Origin: Thermotogaceae bacterium
GTDB taxonomy: Bacteria; Thermotogota; Thermotogae; MWEM01
NCBI GenBank assembly: GCA_030445775.1
Contig: JASUTC010000004.1
Location: 1-59,908, forward strand
Direction of reading: 5' to 3'
Length of the DNA: 59,908 nt
This document shows positions 26,367 through 35,150 of this stretch, in pieces. Numbering within the stretch: position 1 is the stretch's first letter; each line of letters begins with the position of its first letter. A program made the position numbers and the translations under genes. Under the pieces are notes generated by a model. It did no database searches. It had not been told where the DNA came from and saw nothing but the letters and a program-made list of their open reading frames with translations.

Positions 26367-27677
26367 TTAAAGTTTTGAAGCGATTACATCTGCAATATAA
26401 ATACCAGACATGGTTGCTTGAACGATTCCCCGTGTATAACCCGAAGCATCTCCTATCAGATAGACGTTTTCTTTCCCGAGTTTAAACGGTTCGTTGAAAA
26501 CGGGTTTTGTTGAATAGAATTTTGCTTCTATACCGTATAAGAGATTATCCGGATTGTTGATCCCGGTAATCACCTTTGACATTTGTTCAATAAAGTGTTC
26601 AATGGAGTTTGCAATTCTTCGGGGCAAAATCAGATTTAAATCACCGGGACTGGCTGTTTCAAGAGTGGGAGACAGAAAGCCTTTTTGTAGCCTCCTTTCC
26701 GTCGTTCTTCGTCCTGAAATAAAATCTCCGTATCTTTGCACTAAGATTTTCCCTGTCCCTGCTAATTTATTAGCCAGTACGGATAAAGTAGATCCATACA
26801 CATAGGCATCTTTAAATGGCTCTGTAAATCTTTGTGTGACCAAGATGGCGAAATTTGTGTTCTTTGATTTTCTGTTTAGATAAGAATGCCCATTGACTAA
26901 CGAGAAATCTTTACCGCCTTCTCCTACAACATATCCTTTTGGATTGACGCAAAACGTTCTGACAATTTCCTCGGTTTCAGAATAACCCAATACTTTAAAC
27001 TCATAAAGCAAATCTGTCAGCCAGTCTGTGATTTCAGAAGGGACCTCATATCGAATACCGATATCTATTTTGTTTTCTTTGTAATCAATATCGAAACGGT
27101 GCAATAATTTCTGAATCTCTTTTGATGACTTGTTGTCATAACGACCCGATGCGATAACGACGTAATCATATTCATCGATGGTATCAAAATCAAAGAACTG
27201 GTTAAAATGAAATCGGATCATGTCACTCTTTCCGTTCAAATCAAGTTTGATTTCTTTTAAGATCTCCTGGAGAAGATCCGTACCAATGTGATAAAAATCT
27301 GACAATCTTAATAAAAGATTGTTCTGTCTGAATCCAAGTTCCAGCTGTTTCACTCTTTCATCTGTTATGTTGGCTTTTTCTACCTTTTTACCCCTTGTCC
27401 AAAGGTGAACTACATCATCGATATATTCTTCATATTTTTTCATTCCAATCATGTCACAAATATCGCCACCGATTTCAGGTGATAAAGACAACTTGCCATC
27501 ACTAAAAGTTCCTGCACCGCCAAATCCCTTTATTACATCATTGCTTTGAATTCTTTCCTGGAGATCTTTCCCCTGTTCAAAACAGTCGATGGTTATGTTT
27601 TTATGAGAATTTTGACTAAATCTCATTAAAAACCCAATTGCTGATGTTCCCGATCCCACTAATGCTATCTTTTTCAT
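26367..27677 (-). CDS. FAD-dependent dehydrogenase (COG2509-like)
   Basis: The 436-residue flavoprotein opens with the dinucleotide fold ALVGSGTSAIGFLMRFS and continues GFGGAGTFSDGKLSLSPEIGG, typical of this anaerobe-rich family. The NAD-binding-like middle carries YVVIASGRYD, and the C-terminal closing motif is NVYLIGDASGYTRGIVQATMSGIY. The substrate is unknown; relatives are annotated as NAD(FAD)-utilising dehydrogenases. It is preceded by GGAGG and lies first in a four-gene minus-strand run with the DUF3298, OpuAC-like and PK_C genes, although functional links among these are not evident. Confidence 0.86.
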   Translation of the reverse strand: MKKIALVGSGTSAIGFLMRFSQNSHKNITIDCFEQGKDLQERIQSNDVIKGFGGAGTFSDGKLSLSPEIGGDICDMIGMKKYEEYIDDVVHLWTRGKKVEKANITDERVKQLELGFRQNNLLLRLSDFYHIGTDLLQEILKEIKLDLNGKSDMIRFHFNQFFDFDTIDEYDYVVIASGRYDNKSSKEIQKLLHRFDIDYKENKIDIGIRYEVPSEITDWLTDLLYEFKVLGYSETEEIVRTFCVNPKGYVVGEGGKDFSLVNGHSYLNRKSKNTNFAILVTQRFTEPFKDAYVYGSTLSVLANKLAGTGKILVQRYGDFISGRRTTERRLQKGFLSPTLETASPGDLNLILPRRIANSIEHFIEQMSKVITGINNPDNLLYGIEAKFYSTKPVFNEPFKLGKENVYLIGDASGYTRGIVQATMSGIYIADVIASKL

Positions 27678-27804
27678 TTTTCGCCTCCAAAAAACCCCCT
27701 TATAATAGTCATTTTACCAAAAAAGAAGCAGGAAAAGAAATACTCATCTCTAAAAAACGATATTTTCAAAAAAATTGGTATAATGTGTTTAAGGTGGTGA
27801 TTTT

Positions 27805-28326
27805 ATGACAAGAATTTCCTACAGTGTTCTCATTTTCTTCTTCGTATCACTTACATGTCTGTTTGCATTTGAACTCGAGGCGAGTACTACAAATAGTGGT
27901 GTTGTAAAACTTTACGAAGATGCTACTTGGGAATGGATCATACAACCTCCTGAATACTCCGGTTTTAATGATCCTGATACAGATTTAAACCCCACATCGG
28001 AAGTAGAGACTGTACCTTTTGATTTTAAAAACTTCTCATCTTTTCCGGTTAACTATATCGGTAAATGGACTTGGATCACGGGGGAAGTCTTTATGATATA
28101 CGAAGAGGAAGAGGGAGAAATTATGAGAATTAAGGCCAGAAAAAATAAAGACAGTTGGATACAGCAATATGGAGATGTTCTGGTTGTTTTTTACGATGGT
28201 CCCACACTTAAAGAAGGGGATAAGATTGAAATCCTTGTTGAATATAGGGGTGTTGGTTATAAATACTATTCAAGTGTACCGGTATTTAATTATAAGGAAG
28301 AAAGTCAAGTGAGGTTTTTGGAATAA
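27805..28326 (+). CDS. Secreted hypothetical protein with VxLYxDxTW motif
   Basis: The 173-residue product has a signal peptide (YSVLIFFFVSLTCLFA). The short motif VVKLYEDATWEW follows, seen in small periplasmic proteins of the DUF3157 type. A beta-rich C-terminal half with WTWITGEVFMIYEEEEGEIMRIKAR is not recognised. A similar motif (VIVLFDDHSWFY) occurs in the protein at 41517-41996. The promoter is probably the extended -10 TGGTATAAT at 27776-27784. The ATG follows AAGGTGGTGA. Confidence 0.6.
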   Translation: MTRISYSVLIFFFVSLTCLFAFELEASTTNSGVVKLYEDATWEWIIQPPEYSGFNDPDTDLNPTSEVETVPFDFKNFSSFPVNYIGKWTWITGEVFMIYEEEEGEIMRIKARKNKDSWIQQYGDVLVVFYDGPTLKEGDKIEILVEYRGVGYKYYSSVPVFNYKEESQVRFLE

Positions 28327-28620
28327 AAAAATGAGCGCAACGGCTTTCCCGGAATCTGAATCTATAATTATTAGTCGAGTGAATGTATGCAGGAATGATA
28401 AAAATCAATCAGGATAACCCACATTTTTGTCAGAACATTCCAAGATAATAACCATCCGTAAAAAGCTTTCTGCGCTCAAGTCCGTACTTTGTTTTCTTGA
28501 AATCTACTCAAGGGGTGAGGCATGATTTTGCTTTGTATATATAAAGACGGAAAATGTGTTGGTTTTTTTCATTTGGGGTTTTTTATGATAGAATTTCTTA
28601 AATAAATATGTATAAACGAG
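28327..28620 (+). other. Gap with a possible structured RNA
   Basis: The gap before the glycosyltransferase has no ORF. TGAGCGCA (28332-28339) and TGCGCTCA (28471-28478) are perfectly complementary and could close a 147-base domain, with a second short helix GCTTT/AAAGC just inside. Several G- or C-rich patches lie within. I could not match it to a known riboswitch or RNA family, and the pairing may be chance. Confidence 0.3.
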
Positions 28621-28626
28621 TTGATA

Positions 28627-29223
28627 ATGATGATTGTTATAAAGCATTTTTTTGATTTCCTTTTTTCTTTGGTTTTGATCATTCTAATTTCTCCCATTCT
28701 GTTGATCCTTTCAATATTAATTAAACTTGATGATGGAGGAAAAATCTTTTTTTTACAGGAGCGTGTTGGTAAAAACCGCAAAGTATTCAAAATCATCAAA
28801 TTTAGAACCATGGTAGAAAATGCCACAAAAATGAAAGGAGGCTATTCAGTATCTGAAAATGATCCAAGGATTACAAAAATAGGACGTTTTTTAAGAAAAA
28901 CAAGCTTAGATGAGTTGCCACAATTATTTAACGTTTTAAAAGGGGATATGAGTTTTATTGGACCAAGACCTCCTTTAACGTTTTTTCCAAAAGATTATCA
29001 TCAATACGAAAATTGGGTAATTGAACGTTTTAAGATGAGACCAGGAATAACTGGATTGGCTCAAGTAAATGGAAGAAACGATATTGATTGGTATGAGCGA
29101 TTTAAGTATGATGTTGAATATGTCAAGAATTGGAGAATCACATCAGATTTGAAAATTCTTTTAAAAACAGTAAAAACCATTTTTAGTAAAAAAGGTGTTT
29201 ACTCCGAGCATAATAAGGTATAG
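28627..29223 (+). CDS. pglC: PglC/WcaJ-type initiating sugar-phosphate transferase
   Basis: The roughly 198-residue protein has one N-terminal hydrophobic re-entrant helix (FFDFLFSLVLIILISPILLILSILI) and then the bacterial sugar transferase core: GKIFFLQERVGKNRKVFKIIKFRTM, TSLDELPQLFNVLKGDMSFIGPRPP, RPGITGLAQVNGRN and DVEYVKNW. Such enzymes move a phosphosugar from UDP-sugar to undecaprenyl phosphate, starting a glycan at the inner membrane. The small size is PglC-like. ATG 28627 or 28630 is a more natural start than TTG 28621, but no good ribosome site exists. It is paired with the acetyltransferase that follows. Confidence 0.91.
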   Translation: MMIVIKHFFDFLFSLVLIILISPILLILSILIKLDDGGKIFFLQERVGKNRKVFKIIKFRTMVENATKMKGGYSVSENDPRITKIGRFLRKTSLDELPQLFNVLKGDMSFIGPRPPLTFFPKDYHQYENWVIERFKMRPGITGLAQVNGRNDIDWYERFKYDVEYVKNWRITSDLKILLKTVKTIFSKKGVYSEHNKV

Positions 29224-29231
29224 GAGAAAAA

Positions 29232-29864
29232 ATGGAAAAAATCCTCTTAGTTGGTGCTGGTGGTCACTGCAAAGTCATTATTTCAATAATTTTAAAAAAC
29301 GGTAATTTGGAAATTTACGGAATTTCCGACGAAAAAGAATCACTTCACGGAAAAAATATTCTTGATTACAAAATCTCTTTCAGCGAAAAGAACTGGTGTG
29401 AAATTAGAAAACAGTGTAAAAAGGCTTTAGTCGCTTTTGGTAATATTGATATCCCTTATCAAAGAAAAAAAATATTCGAAAAACTTAAAAAGAATCATTT
29501 TAAATTACCAATTATAATTTCCAAAGATTCAATCATAGCAGACGATGTAAAAATAGGAGAAGGGACTGTTATCATGCCCGGAGTTGTTATTAATCCGGGA
29601 ACTGTGATCGGGAAAAATTGCATCCTAAATACAGGATGCATTATCGATCATGATTGTAATATCGGAGATCATACACATATAGCTCCCGGAGTAACTTGTA
29701 GCGGTGGTGTCTTAATTGGTGAGCTTTGTCATATTGGCACCGGAGTAACTATTATCCAGTCAATCAATATTGGAAATGAAACATTAGTTGCTGCCGGTGC
29801 AGTAGTGATTAAAAACATCCCTAAAAAAAGCAGAGTGAAAGGTGTACCTGCAAGGCATTTTTGA
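29232..29864 (+). CDS. pglD: PglD/NeuD-family sugar O- or N-acetyltransferase
   Basis: The 210-residue protein has the N-terminal nucleotide-sugar domain (ILLVGAGGHCKVI) and a left-handed beta-helix of hexapeptide repeats (about 95-200: IGEGTVIMPGVVINPGTVIG, then IGDHTHIAPGVTCSGGVLIG), ending ARHF. PglD acetylates UDP-4-amino-sugars to make UDP-diNAc-bacillosamine; NeuD acts on sialic acids. Next to a PglC-like gene the bacillosamine role is likely. The third gene of that route, a PglE/PglF-type pair, is absent here. It starts 8 bases after pglC behind AGGAG. Confidence 0.87.
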   Translation: MEKILLVGAGGHCKVIISIILKNGNLEIYGISDEKESLHGKNILDYKISFSEKNWCEIRKQCKKALVAFGNIDIPYQRKKIFEKLKKNHFKLPIIISKDSIIADDVKIGEGTVIMPGVVINPGTVIGKNCILNTGCIIDHDCNIGDHTHIAPGVTCSGGVLIGELCHIGTGVTIIQSINIGNETLVAAGAVVIKNIPKKSRVKGVPARHF

Positions 29865-29881
29865 TTTTCAATCCTCATTCT

Positions 29882-29916
29882 AATAAGATTTTTCAAATTA
29901 TTTAAAAAATCTTATT
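29882..29916. terminator. AT-rich bidirectional terminator
   Basis: AATAAGATTTTT pairs with AAAAATCTTATT around an 11-base loop. It ends the pglCD transcript and overlaps the stop codon of the convergent gene, which it may also terminate. Confidence 0.72.
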
Positions 29917-32293
29917 ATTTTTTATCAGTTATTGTAATCCCAAAAATATGCATTGTGGGAACTACCGGTAATTTGATGTATTCAATTTCTTCATCTTCAA
30001 CCGGTATATTTTGATAATAAATTTTCGGATTTATCCATTCTTTCAAATCTTGAGAATTATATCGATACGGTAATTCTAAAGCGACACGGTCTTTACTCAC
30101 ACCGCTTTCGCACCAATCAGGAAAGGTGAGTTGAACATACTCTTTTCTGATCTTATTTCCATCATTATAAGCAATTTCCAATTCTCCTGAAAAGCTTCCG
30201 TGGTCACAACTTCCGAGTATATACATATTTTGTCCTTTTTCTTTTATTTCAATCATTTGCCCATTGGCAAGGATATTATCTTGATTTTCTTGAAAACCAA
30301 CTTTAAATGGAATTTTCTCCAAACTAAAAAGTGCATTTTTCAAGGTCTTTTTTAAAACATCTTCCGGATAATATGCACCTTTACTGCCTCCAAAATTATC
30401 AAAATTAGCCGGTTCTAAAGAAGTTCCTATACCATTGTTGTTGAAAACATCGATCAGATTTATCATAATTTCTTTTCCTGATTCGCTTTTTATCAATTCA
30501 GATGTGTATTTTGTTTCTTCTGTAGATTCATTTTCTTCCAGATCTATTTGAACATCTGAAAACATAAAAGTGAAAGGGAGAATTTCCTCTTTAACTCCAT
30601 AAAAATCAAAAAGATATGGTTGTTCTTTTTTGGAATTAAAAGCCCACATTTTCTTCGATTGTAAATTTGGGTCAGAGTATATCTGATATTCGATAACTGG
30701 TAAAAAAAGCAATTGATTTAAAAAGGCTTCGTTCTCAAATTTCGCTGAAAAGAATATTTTTGTTTCGGAATTCTTTTCCTCTTCAGATTTGATAATCGTA
30801 CCCAAATAAACCGGCGATTCAGCAAAATGAGTTTCGTTAGAAGTTTTTGAATCGGCTAAGGATAAAGAAAAAGTACCGTTATTCAACCGTCTTCCCAATA
30901 AAAAGACTTTGTACTCACCTGGAGCTATTTCGATTATGTCTCTTAATTTAAAAGTGGTTCCCGCCAAACCGGATATCCCATTTTCAACTCTGTTTTCAAC
31001 ATTTGAAAGTCCGTAATTCATATTTTCAATCTTGATTAAGACAGGAGCACTTTTTTTTACAACCTCTATCTTTGATAATTTGGCGTATTCTTCCGGAATT
31101 CTGTCTAGTAAAGATTTACTCAAAAGGAATGAAATAGTGGATTCAGCACCTGCATTTCTATTGATGAAGATGCTCTCAAGCCCATCATAACCTTCACCGT
31201 TTTCTCCTATCATCGCTCTATTTAAATGATTGTTGCCATAAAAAAAGCCGTGAAGTATAGCCATCAAGATTGCATAATTTTCATCCTTTTCCACCTGATA
31301 CAGATAGTATAAAGAACTGACTGCAGCTTCTATACCATAAGCTATCTGAGGGAAAAGTGCGATATTTGAACTATTGTAATCATATAAAGGCCCCATGTTG
31401 ATCATGTGGGGATAAAGGTTATTAGCCATATTACTTGCTGCCTGATAGTATTCCTCTTTTTGTGTTATTTCATAAGCCATTGCCAATGCCTGAACCTGTC
31501 GAGACCCCCAACTGTGAAAATTGAATTCATCCGTTCCCTCATCAATAATTTTGTTGAACAGTACATCTGTTTGCTTATTTAAAATCCCGTCACTAACCTG
31601 TTTAATAATATCTTTTAACTGACTATCTTTCGAATAATGGTATAAATTTGCAAGGCCTATGATATATAGTGAGGAAAGGTCTGTATAACCACGAATCAAC
31701 CCCTCTGAATCCAGTTCATTCTTAAAAAGCATTGCCGTTCCAAAGACTTGTTGATAATAATAAGATGCATCAAAAGATTCATCCTCAGAAAAAAGATTTA
31801 AGGCTTCAGAAATCAACCATAGCGCCCTTAAAGCCCACCAACTTTTTGATGGACGACTGGTAATTCCGTTTTTGTTGAGCTTGCCATCTTCAAACAAAAA
31901 ATTATAATAATCTCCTTCTACAGTCCTGAAATGTTGGCAAAATTCTATTGTTTCCAAGGCAAGTGTCTGATACATATTTGCCTTTTCGGTGTTTTTATTG
32001 ACATATTCCGTATATCTTCTTAAAAAATAGACTCCTGCACGTGCGGTATCATCCACACAAGTAATCCCTTCTCCCGGCGCTTCAGCATGAACAAATTTCC
32101 CGCCTTTTGTGTCTGCATAGATCACATAACCAATAGCTTTATCGTCTCCAATCTGAAATTCCTTTCTTAAAAACATCAGATGATTTTCATACGGATCAAC
32201 CTGTAAATCAACATTTTTATTTGAAAACGATAATGAAAAACTTATCGTTATTAACGTTAAAACAAGTATTCCTTTGGATATCTTATTTGCCAT
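29915..32293 (-). CDS. Large secreted protein with alpha-toroid (glycosidase-like) N-terminal domain
   Basis: The roughly 792-residue protein has a signal peptide (GILVLTLITISFSLSFS). A helical domain of about 400 residues follows, whose repeated aromatic helices and the phrases EGITCVDDTARAGVYFLRRY, WWALRALWLISEAL and FNFHSWGSRQVQALAMAYEI resemble six-hairpin glycosidase folds. The C-terminal half is beta-rich with sandwich-like strands. No known glycoside hydrolase family was recognised with confidence. I place the start at ATG 32293 (MANKIS) since the longer frame to 32329 begins inside a hairpin. It follows an unknown secreted protein gene and probably belongs to the adjacent mannoside regulon. 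Confidence 0.7.
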   Translation of the reverse strand: MANKISKGILVLTLITISFSLSFSNKNVDLQVDPYENHLMFLRKEFQIGDDKAIGYVIYADTKGGKFVHAEAPGEGITCVDDTARAGVYFLRRYTEYVNKNTEKANMYQTLALETIEFCQHFRTVEGDYYNFLFEDGKLNKNGITSRPSKSWWALRALWLISEALNLFSEDESFDASYYYQQVFGTAMLFKNELDSEGLIRGYTDLSSLYIIGLANLYHYSKDSQLKDIIKQVSDGILNKQTDVLFNKIIDEGTDEFNFHSWGSRQVQALAMAYEITQKEEYYQAASNMANNLYPHMINMGPLYDYNSSNIALFPQIAYGIEAAVSSLYYLYQVEKDENYAILMAILHGFFYGNNHLNRAMIGENGEGYDGLESIFINRNAGAESTISFLLSKSLLDRIPEEYAKLSKIEVVKKSAPVLIKIENMNYGLSNVENRVENGISGLAGTTFKLRDIIEIAPGEYKVFLLGRRLNNGTFSLSLADSKTSNETHFAESPVYLGTIIKSEEEKNSETKIFFSAKFENEAFLNQLLFLPVIEYQIYSDPNLQSKKMWAFNSKKEQPYLFDFYGVKEEILPFTFMFSDVQIDLEENESTEETKYTSELIKSESGKEIMINLIDVFNNNGIGTSLEPANFDNFGGSKGAYYPEDVLKKTLKNALFSLEKIPFKVGFQENQDNILANGQMIEIKEKGQNMYILGSCDHGSFSGELEIAYNDGNKIRKEYVQLTFPDWCESGVSKDRVALELPYRYNSQDLKEWINPKIYYQNIPVEDEEIEYIKLPVVPTMHIFGITITDKK

Positions 32294-32317
32294 GATTAAG
32301 CACCACCAATTATAATA

Positions 32318-32359
32318 GGGGTTGTTCATATAATTATTATCACTTCAATGAACAACCCC
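32318..32359 (-). terminator. Intercistronic hairpin
   Basis: GGGGTTGTTCAT and ATGAACAACCCC form a perfect 12-base stem around an 18-base loop between two minus-strand genes. It may partly end transcription after the first gene or protect its mRNA 3' end, giving less of the second protein. Confidence 0.7.
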
Positions 32360-32380
32360 CGATTTAGATTTTTAGAGATT

Positions 32381-33727
32381 TTATTTGGTCATATAAACAG
32401 AATCAATCTCAATAGCTCTTTTTTCCAGGTATTCGATTGCTTCTGCTTTTGTTTCGAATTCCTCTAAACCAAATATTCTTCTGAATACAACATTATCACC
32501 AGGGAAGAAATGTTCAACGTTGTGTACTGCATCGGTTGTTACGATTCCCTCAGTAGCCTCAAATGCGTTAAATTCTCCAGGCATCCATCTGAAAATTCCA
32601 TCTCTGAATTCCCTGCTCTCATAAACCCAGATATTGCCCATAACAAAATCGTAAAAATCTGAAGAAACAACGGGTTTTCCAATGGATAAAGCATAGGCAC
32701 AAGCATTAAGTGTCTCCGAATAATTAGCTCTCCACGCTTCGGGTGAAGAGAAAATATAAGTCGCTCCCCACCATAGAGGTTTCATTGAATCAAGTGCATC
32801 GAAAACAATATAAGGTTTGCCATTGACGTATTCGATGGCGTCTCTTTCAAACCAATAATCAAAGGGAGTTATGTTTAGTTGTTCTGCAAAGACTAACCTC
32901 CTGGGAAGAGGCATCATATGCTTGGTTGTTTCTGTATCAATATTGGTAAGAGCCTTAGTTGACATCATTTGAAGTTTCATCAAATCTGCATATGTGTCGA
33001 AGACAACATTTGTTTCTACAAACGTTTCACCGTTAGCCAAGACCATTGTTATGACTATCTGGTGTACTCCGATAAATGTTTGTGATTCCAAATCGGTAAC
33101 AAACGTAACACCTACAGGACCATTTCCAGCAATTCTAAGCGAATTGACTTTGAAATTATAAGAAGTTTTCTCTTCGTGCTTATTCCCCAAATCGCCATCT
33201 GCCCAATAAGTACTACCTTTCCATCCTGCTATTCTAAGAATTCCCAGTTCATTGTAGGCGGCTTCTTCATGTCCCTTATAGTTTACATAATTAGCAAAAC
33301 CATGATTATCGATTTTTACGTCACTAATCAATTCTCCACCTGAAACGAAATATTCTCCATCTTGTTCCGTAACTTTTAAAACCGAATTATATTCTGTTGG
33401 ATAAATTGACCAATCATCACTGATCACTATTTTACATTGTTCTTCCATGAAAAAACTGATTTGATCGTTAGAGGACAGTTTTCCATCTCCATCCAAGTCA
33501 TCAATTTGATGTTCAATGATATTCCCCTCTAAATCTTGAACTGAAATTGAATCCCAATTGGCATCAAAATCCTCAGGAACAATTTCTAATAACTCATACA
33601 TAAACAAACCGTAAGGAAGCGGTTTACCTGTCATGGGTTGTGCATTCAATTGAACCTCAAAAGTATCTGCAAATACAAAACTCATAAACAATACTAATAA
33701 CACTGTTAGAATAACTCTTCCTTTCAT
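32381..33727 (-). CDS. Secreted protein of unknown function in the mannoside locus
   Basis: The 448-residue product has a signal peptide (VILTVLLVLFMSFVFA) and is beta-rich, with a calcium-type loop DLDGDGKLSSNDQ near residue 80. Later stretches such as KPLWWGATYIFSSPEAWRANYSETLNACAYAL do not match a family I can name; DUF4861-like proteins are one candidate. The start ATG follows AAGGAGGA. A LacI-type operator lies 41 bases upstream of the start, matching the one before the lacI gene, which ties this gene to the sugar-uptake operon read in the other direction. Confidence 0.65.
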   Translation of the reverse strand: MKGRVILTVLLVLFMSFVFADTFEVQLNAQPMTGKPLPYGLFMYELLEIVPEDFDANWDSISVQDLEGNIIEHQIDDLDGDGKLSSNDQISFFMEEQCKIVISDDWSIYPTEYNSVLKVTEQDGEYFVSGGELISDVKIDNHGFANYVNYKGHEEAAYNELGILRIAGWKGSTYWADGDLGNKHEEKTSYNFKVNSLRIAGNGPVGVTFVTDLESQTFIGVHQIVITMVLANGETFVETNVVFDTYADLMKLQMMSTKALTNIDTETTKHMMPLPRRLVFAEQLNITPFDYWFERDAIEYVNGKPYIVFDALDSMKPLWWGATYIFSSPEAWRANYSETLNACAYALSIGKPVVSSDFYDFVMGNIWVYESREFRDGIFRWMPGEFNAFEATEGIVTTDAVHNVEHFFPGDNVVFRRIFGLEEFETKAEAIEYLEKRAIEIDSVYMTK

Positions 33728-33767
33728 TGCATATTCCTCCTTTTTCAGATAATTTCTCGCTTTTTTA

Positions 33768-33781
33768 TGTAAACGCTTTCA
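33768..33781. promoter_or_regulatory. LacI/CRE-type operator before the leftward secreted genes
   Basis: TGTAAACGCTTTCA differs by one base from the perfect palindrome at 34067-34080 and carries the central AAACGC/GCG core of LacI-family sites. It lies between the 33727 start codon and a probable -10 on the minus strand. A generic CRE bound by a CcpA-like protein would look the same, so which LacI-family protein binds it is not settled. Confidence 0.75.
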
Positions 33782-34058
33782 TAACAATACAATCATATAT
33801 CCTTTTTTAGAGATAAACAAACCTGATAAGGAATGATCTCAGACGAAATAGCCTTGTTTTTAAGTATAAGAGTGATTTTTCTTGTGTTTTTTAAGAATAT
33901 TCGGTATTTACTAACTATCATGATAAAACAATTAGTATTAAGAGGAATATCAAAGTAATTCTCAGTAAATACAAAAGATTTTAATTTATTAGACAATATT
34001 TGAAGAAATTCCTTGAATTTAGACTCTCTTCCAAGTAGTAAACTGAGTAATATGTCTG
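33782..34058. other. Divergent promoter region
   Basis: This AT-rich stretch separates the two arms of the mannoside locus. A 67-codon frame on the minus strand (33793-33996) has no ribosome site and no recognisable protein pattern, so I treat the region as non-coding and as the upstream promoter space for both arms. Confidence 0.55.
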
Positions 34059-34081
34059 TATAATTATGTAAACGCTTACAT
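34059..34081 (+). promoter_or_regulatory. lacI promoter -10 with overlapping palindromic operator
   Basis: TATAAT (34059-34064) is followed after one base by the perfect palindrome ATGTAAACGCTTACAT (34066-34081). Binding there would block the start of transcription, which implies autoregulation by the encoded LacI protein. The -35 region is poor. Confidence 0.82.
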
Positions 34082-34098
34082 TTTTAATGGAGGGTTCA

Positions 34099-35097
34099 AT
34101 GTCCAATATCGTAGAAGTGGCAAAATTGGCAGGTGTTTCAACAGCAACGGTTTCAAGGGTTGTCAACGGAAAGGGTTACGTATCTGAAAAAACAAAGAAA
34201 ATCGTTAATCAAGTAATTGAAGAATTAGGTTACAATCCTTCAAAGACTGCTTCTTCATTGGCCAGAAGAAAGAAACATAAAATAGCTGTTGTTTTTAGTC
34301 AAAGGATCATCAATCTGGAAAAAAGTGAATCCCATTTTTTTGAAAAGGATGGTTTTTATTCAATCGTTTATAAGGGAATAAAAGATAAGACAGATAAATA
34401 CGGTATTGACTTGGACATTCTTGTTTTGGAGAAGCACCCCAACCCAATTAGTGATAATTATGACGGCTTCCTCTTAGTGGGGGGTGATTTCACAATAGAA
34501 GATGTTGAGAAATATAAACTGTCAAAAAAGCCTTTCGTGTTAATCGATCAACATCTAAAAGGATATTCGATAGACAGTGTTGTTTCAAATGGTTATGACG
34601 GCGCAATCAGCTGTATCGATTATCTTATAAAAAAGGGGTATCAAAAAATATTTCATATTCATGGTCCTTTATCCCATTATGGCTTTAAAGACCGTTTTGA
34701 TGGTTATATGGATGGGATGAAAATGTATGGTTTTTTCCCGCGAACATTTTTATGTGATGACATTAATGACGACTTTAACATTATCATTCCTCAAATTATT
34801 AGACATACAGGGATGCCTGACTGCATCTTCGCAGGTAATGATAATATGGCAAAAAAGATTATGCGTTATTTAATCTCTGAAGGTTACAAAATACCCGAAG
34901 ATATTGCTCTGGTTGGTTTTGATGATATGTTGTTTTCATCTCTCATGAACCCTGCATTATCAACGGTTAAAGTATATAAATACGAGATGGGTGATTTAGC
35001 AGTTGACAGACTAAGACAATTAATATATGAGGAAGATATTCATCCAGTGAAAATTTCATTACATACGACGTTTATCAAAAGAGATAGTTGCAGATAA
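34099..35097 (+). CDS. LacI-family transcriptional regulator
   Basis: The 332-residue repressor begins with the LacI helix-turn-helix (IVEVAKLAGVSTATVSRVVNGKGYVSEKTKKIV) and hinge helix region (SKTASSLARRKKHKIAVV). A periplasmic-binding-protein-like sugar domain follows, ending IPEDIALVGFDDMLFSSLMNP and TTFIKRDSC. ATG 34099 is used because GGAGGG lies 5 bases upstream; the frame is open from ATG 34087. It likely controls the ABC transporter and GH130 phosphorylase downstream and the secreted genes upstream, with a mannooligosaccharide or related sugar as inducer. Confidence 0.94.
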   Translation: MSNIVEVAKLAGVSTATVSRVVNGKGYVSEKTKKIVNQVIEELGYNPSKTASSLARRKKHKIAVVFSQRIINLEKSESHFFEKDGFYSIVYKGIKDKTDKYGIDLDILVLEKHPNPISDNYDGFLLVGGDFTIEDVEKYKLSKKPFVLIDQHLKGYSIDSVVSNGYDGAISCIDYLIKKGYQKIFHIHGPLSHYGFKDRFDGYMDGMKMYGFFPRTFLCDDINDDFNIIIPQIIRHTGMPDCIFAGNDNMAKKIMRYLISEGYKIPEDIALVGFDDMLFSSLMNPALSTVKVYKYEMGDLAVDRLRQLIYEEDIHPVKISLHTTFIKRDSCR

Positions 35098-35150
35098 GAT
35101 AAATATTAAGACTGCCTTAAGGTAGTTAAAAATAAATGGAGGTGTGAAGC

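Noticed and set aside
33793-33996. 67-codon minus-strand frame between the two operators
   Set aside because: No ribosome site, AT-driven composition and no recognisable motif; it lies in a divergent promoter region.
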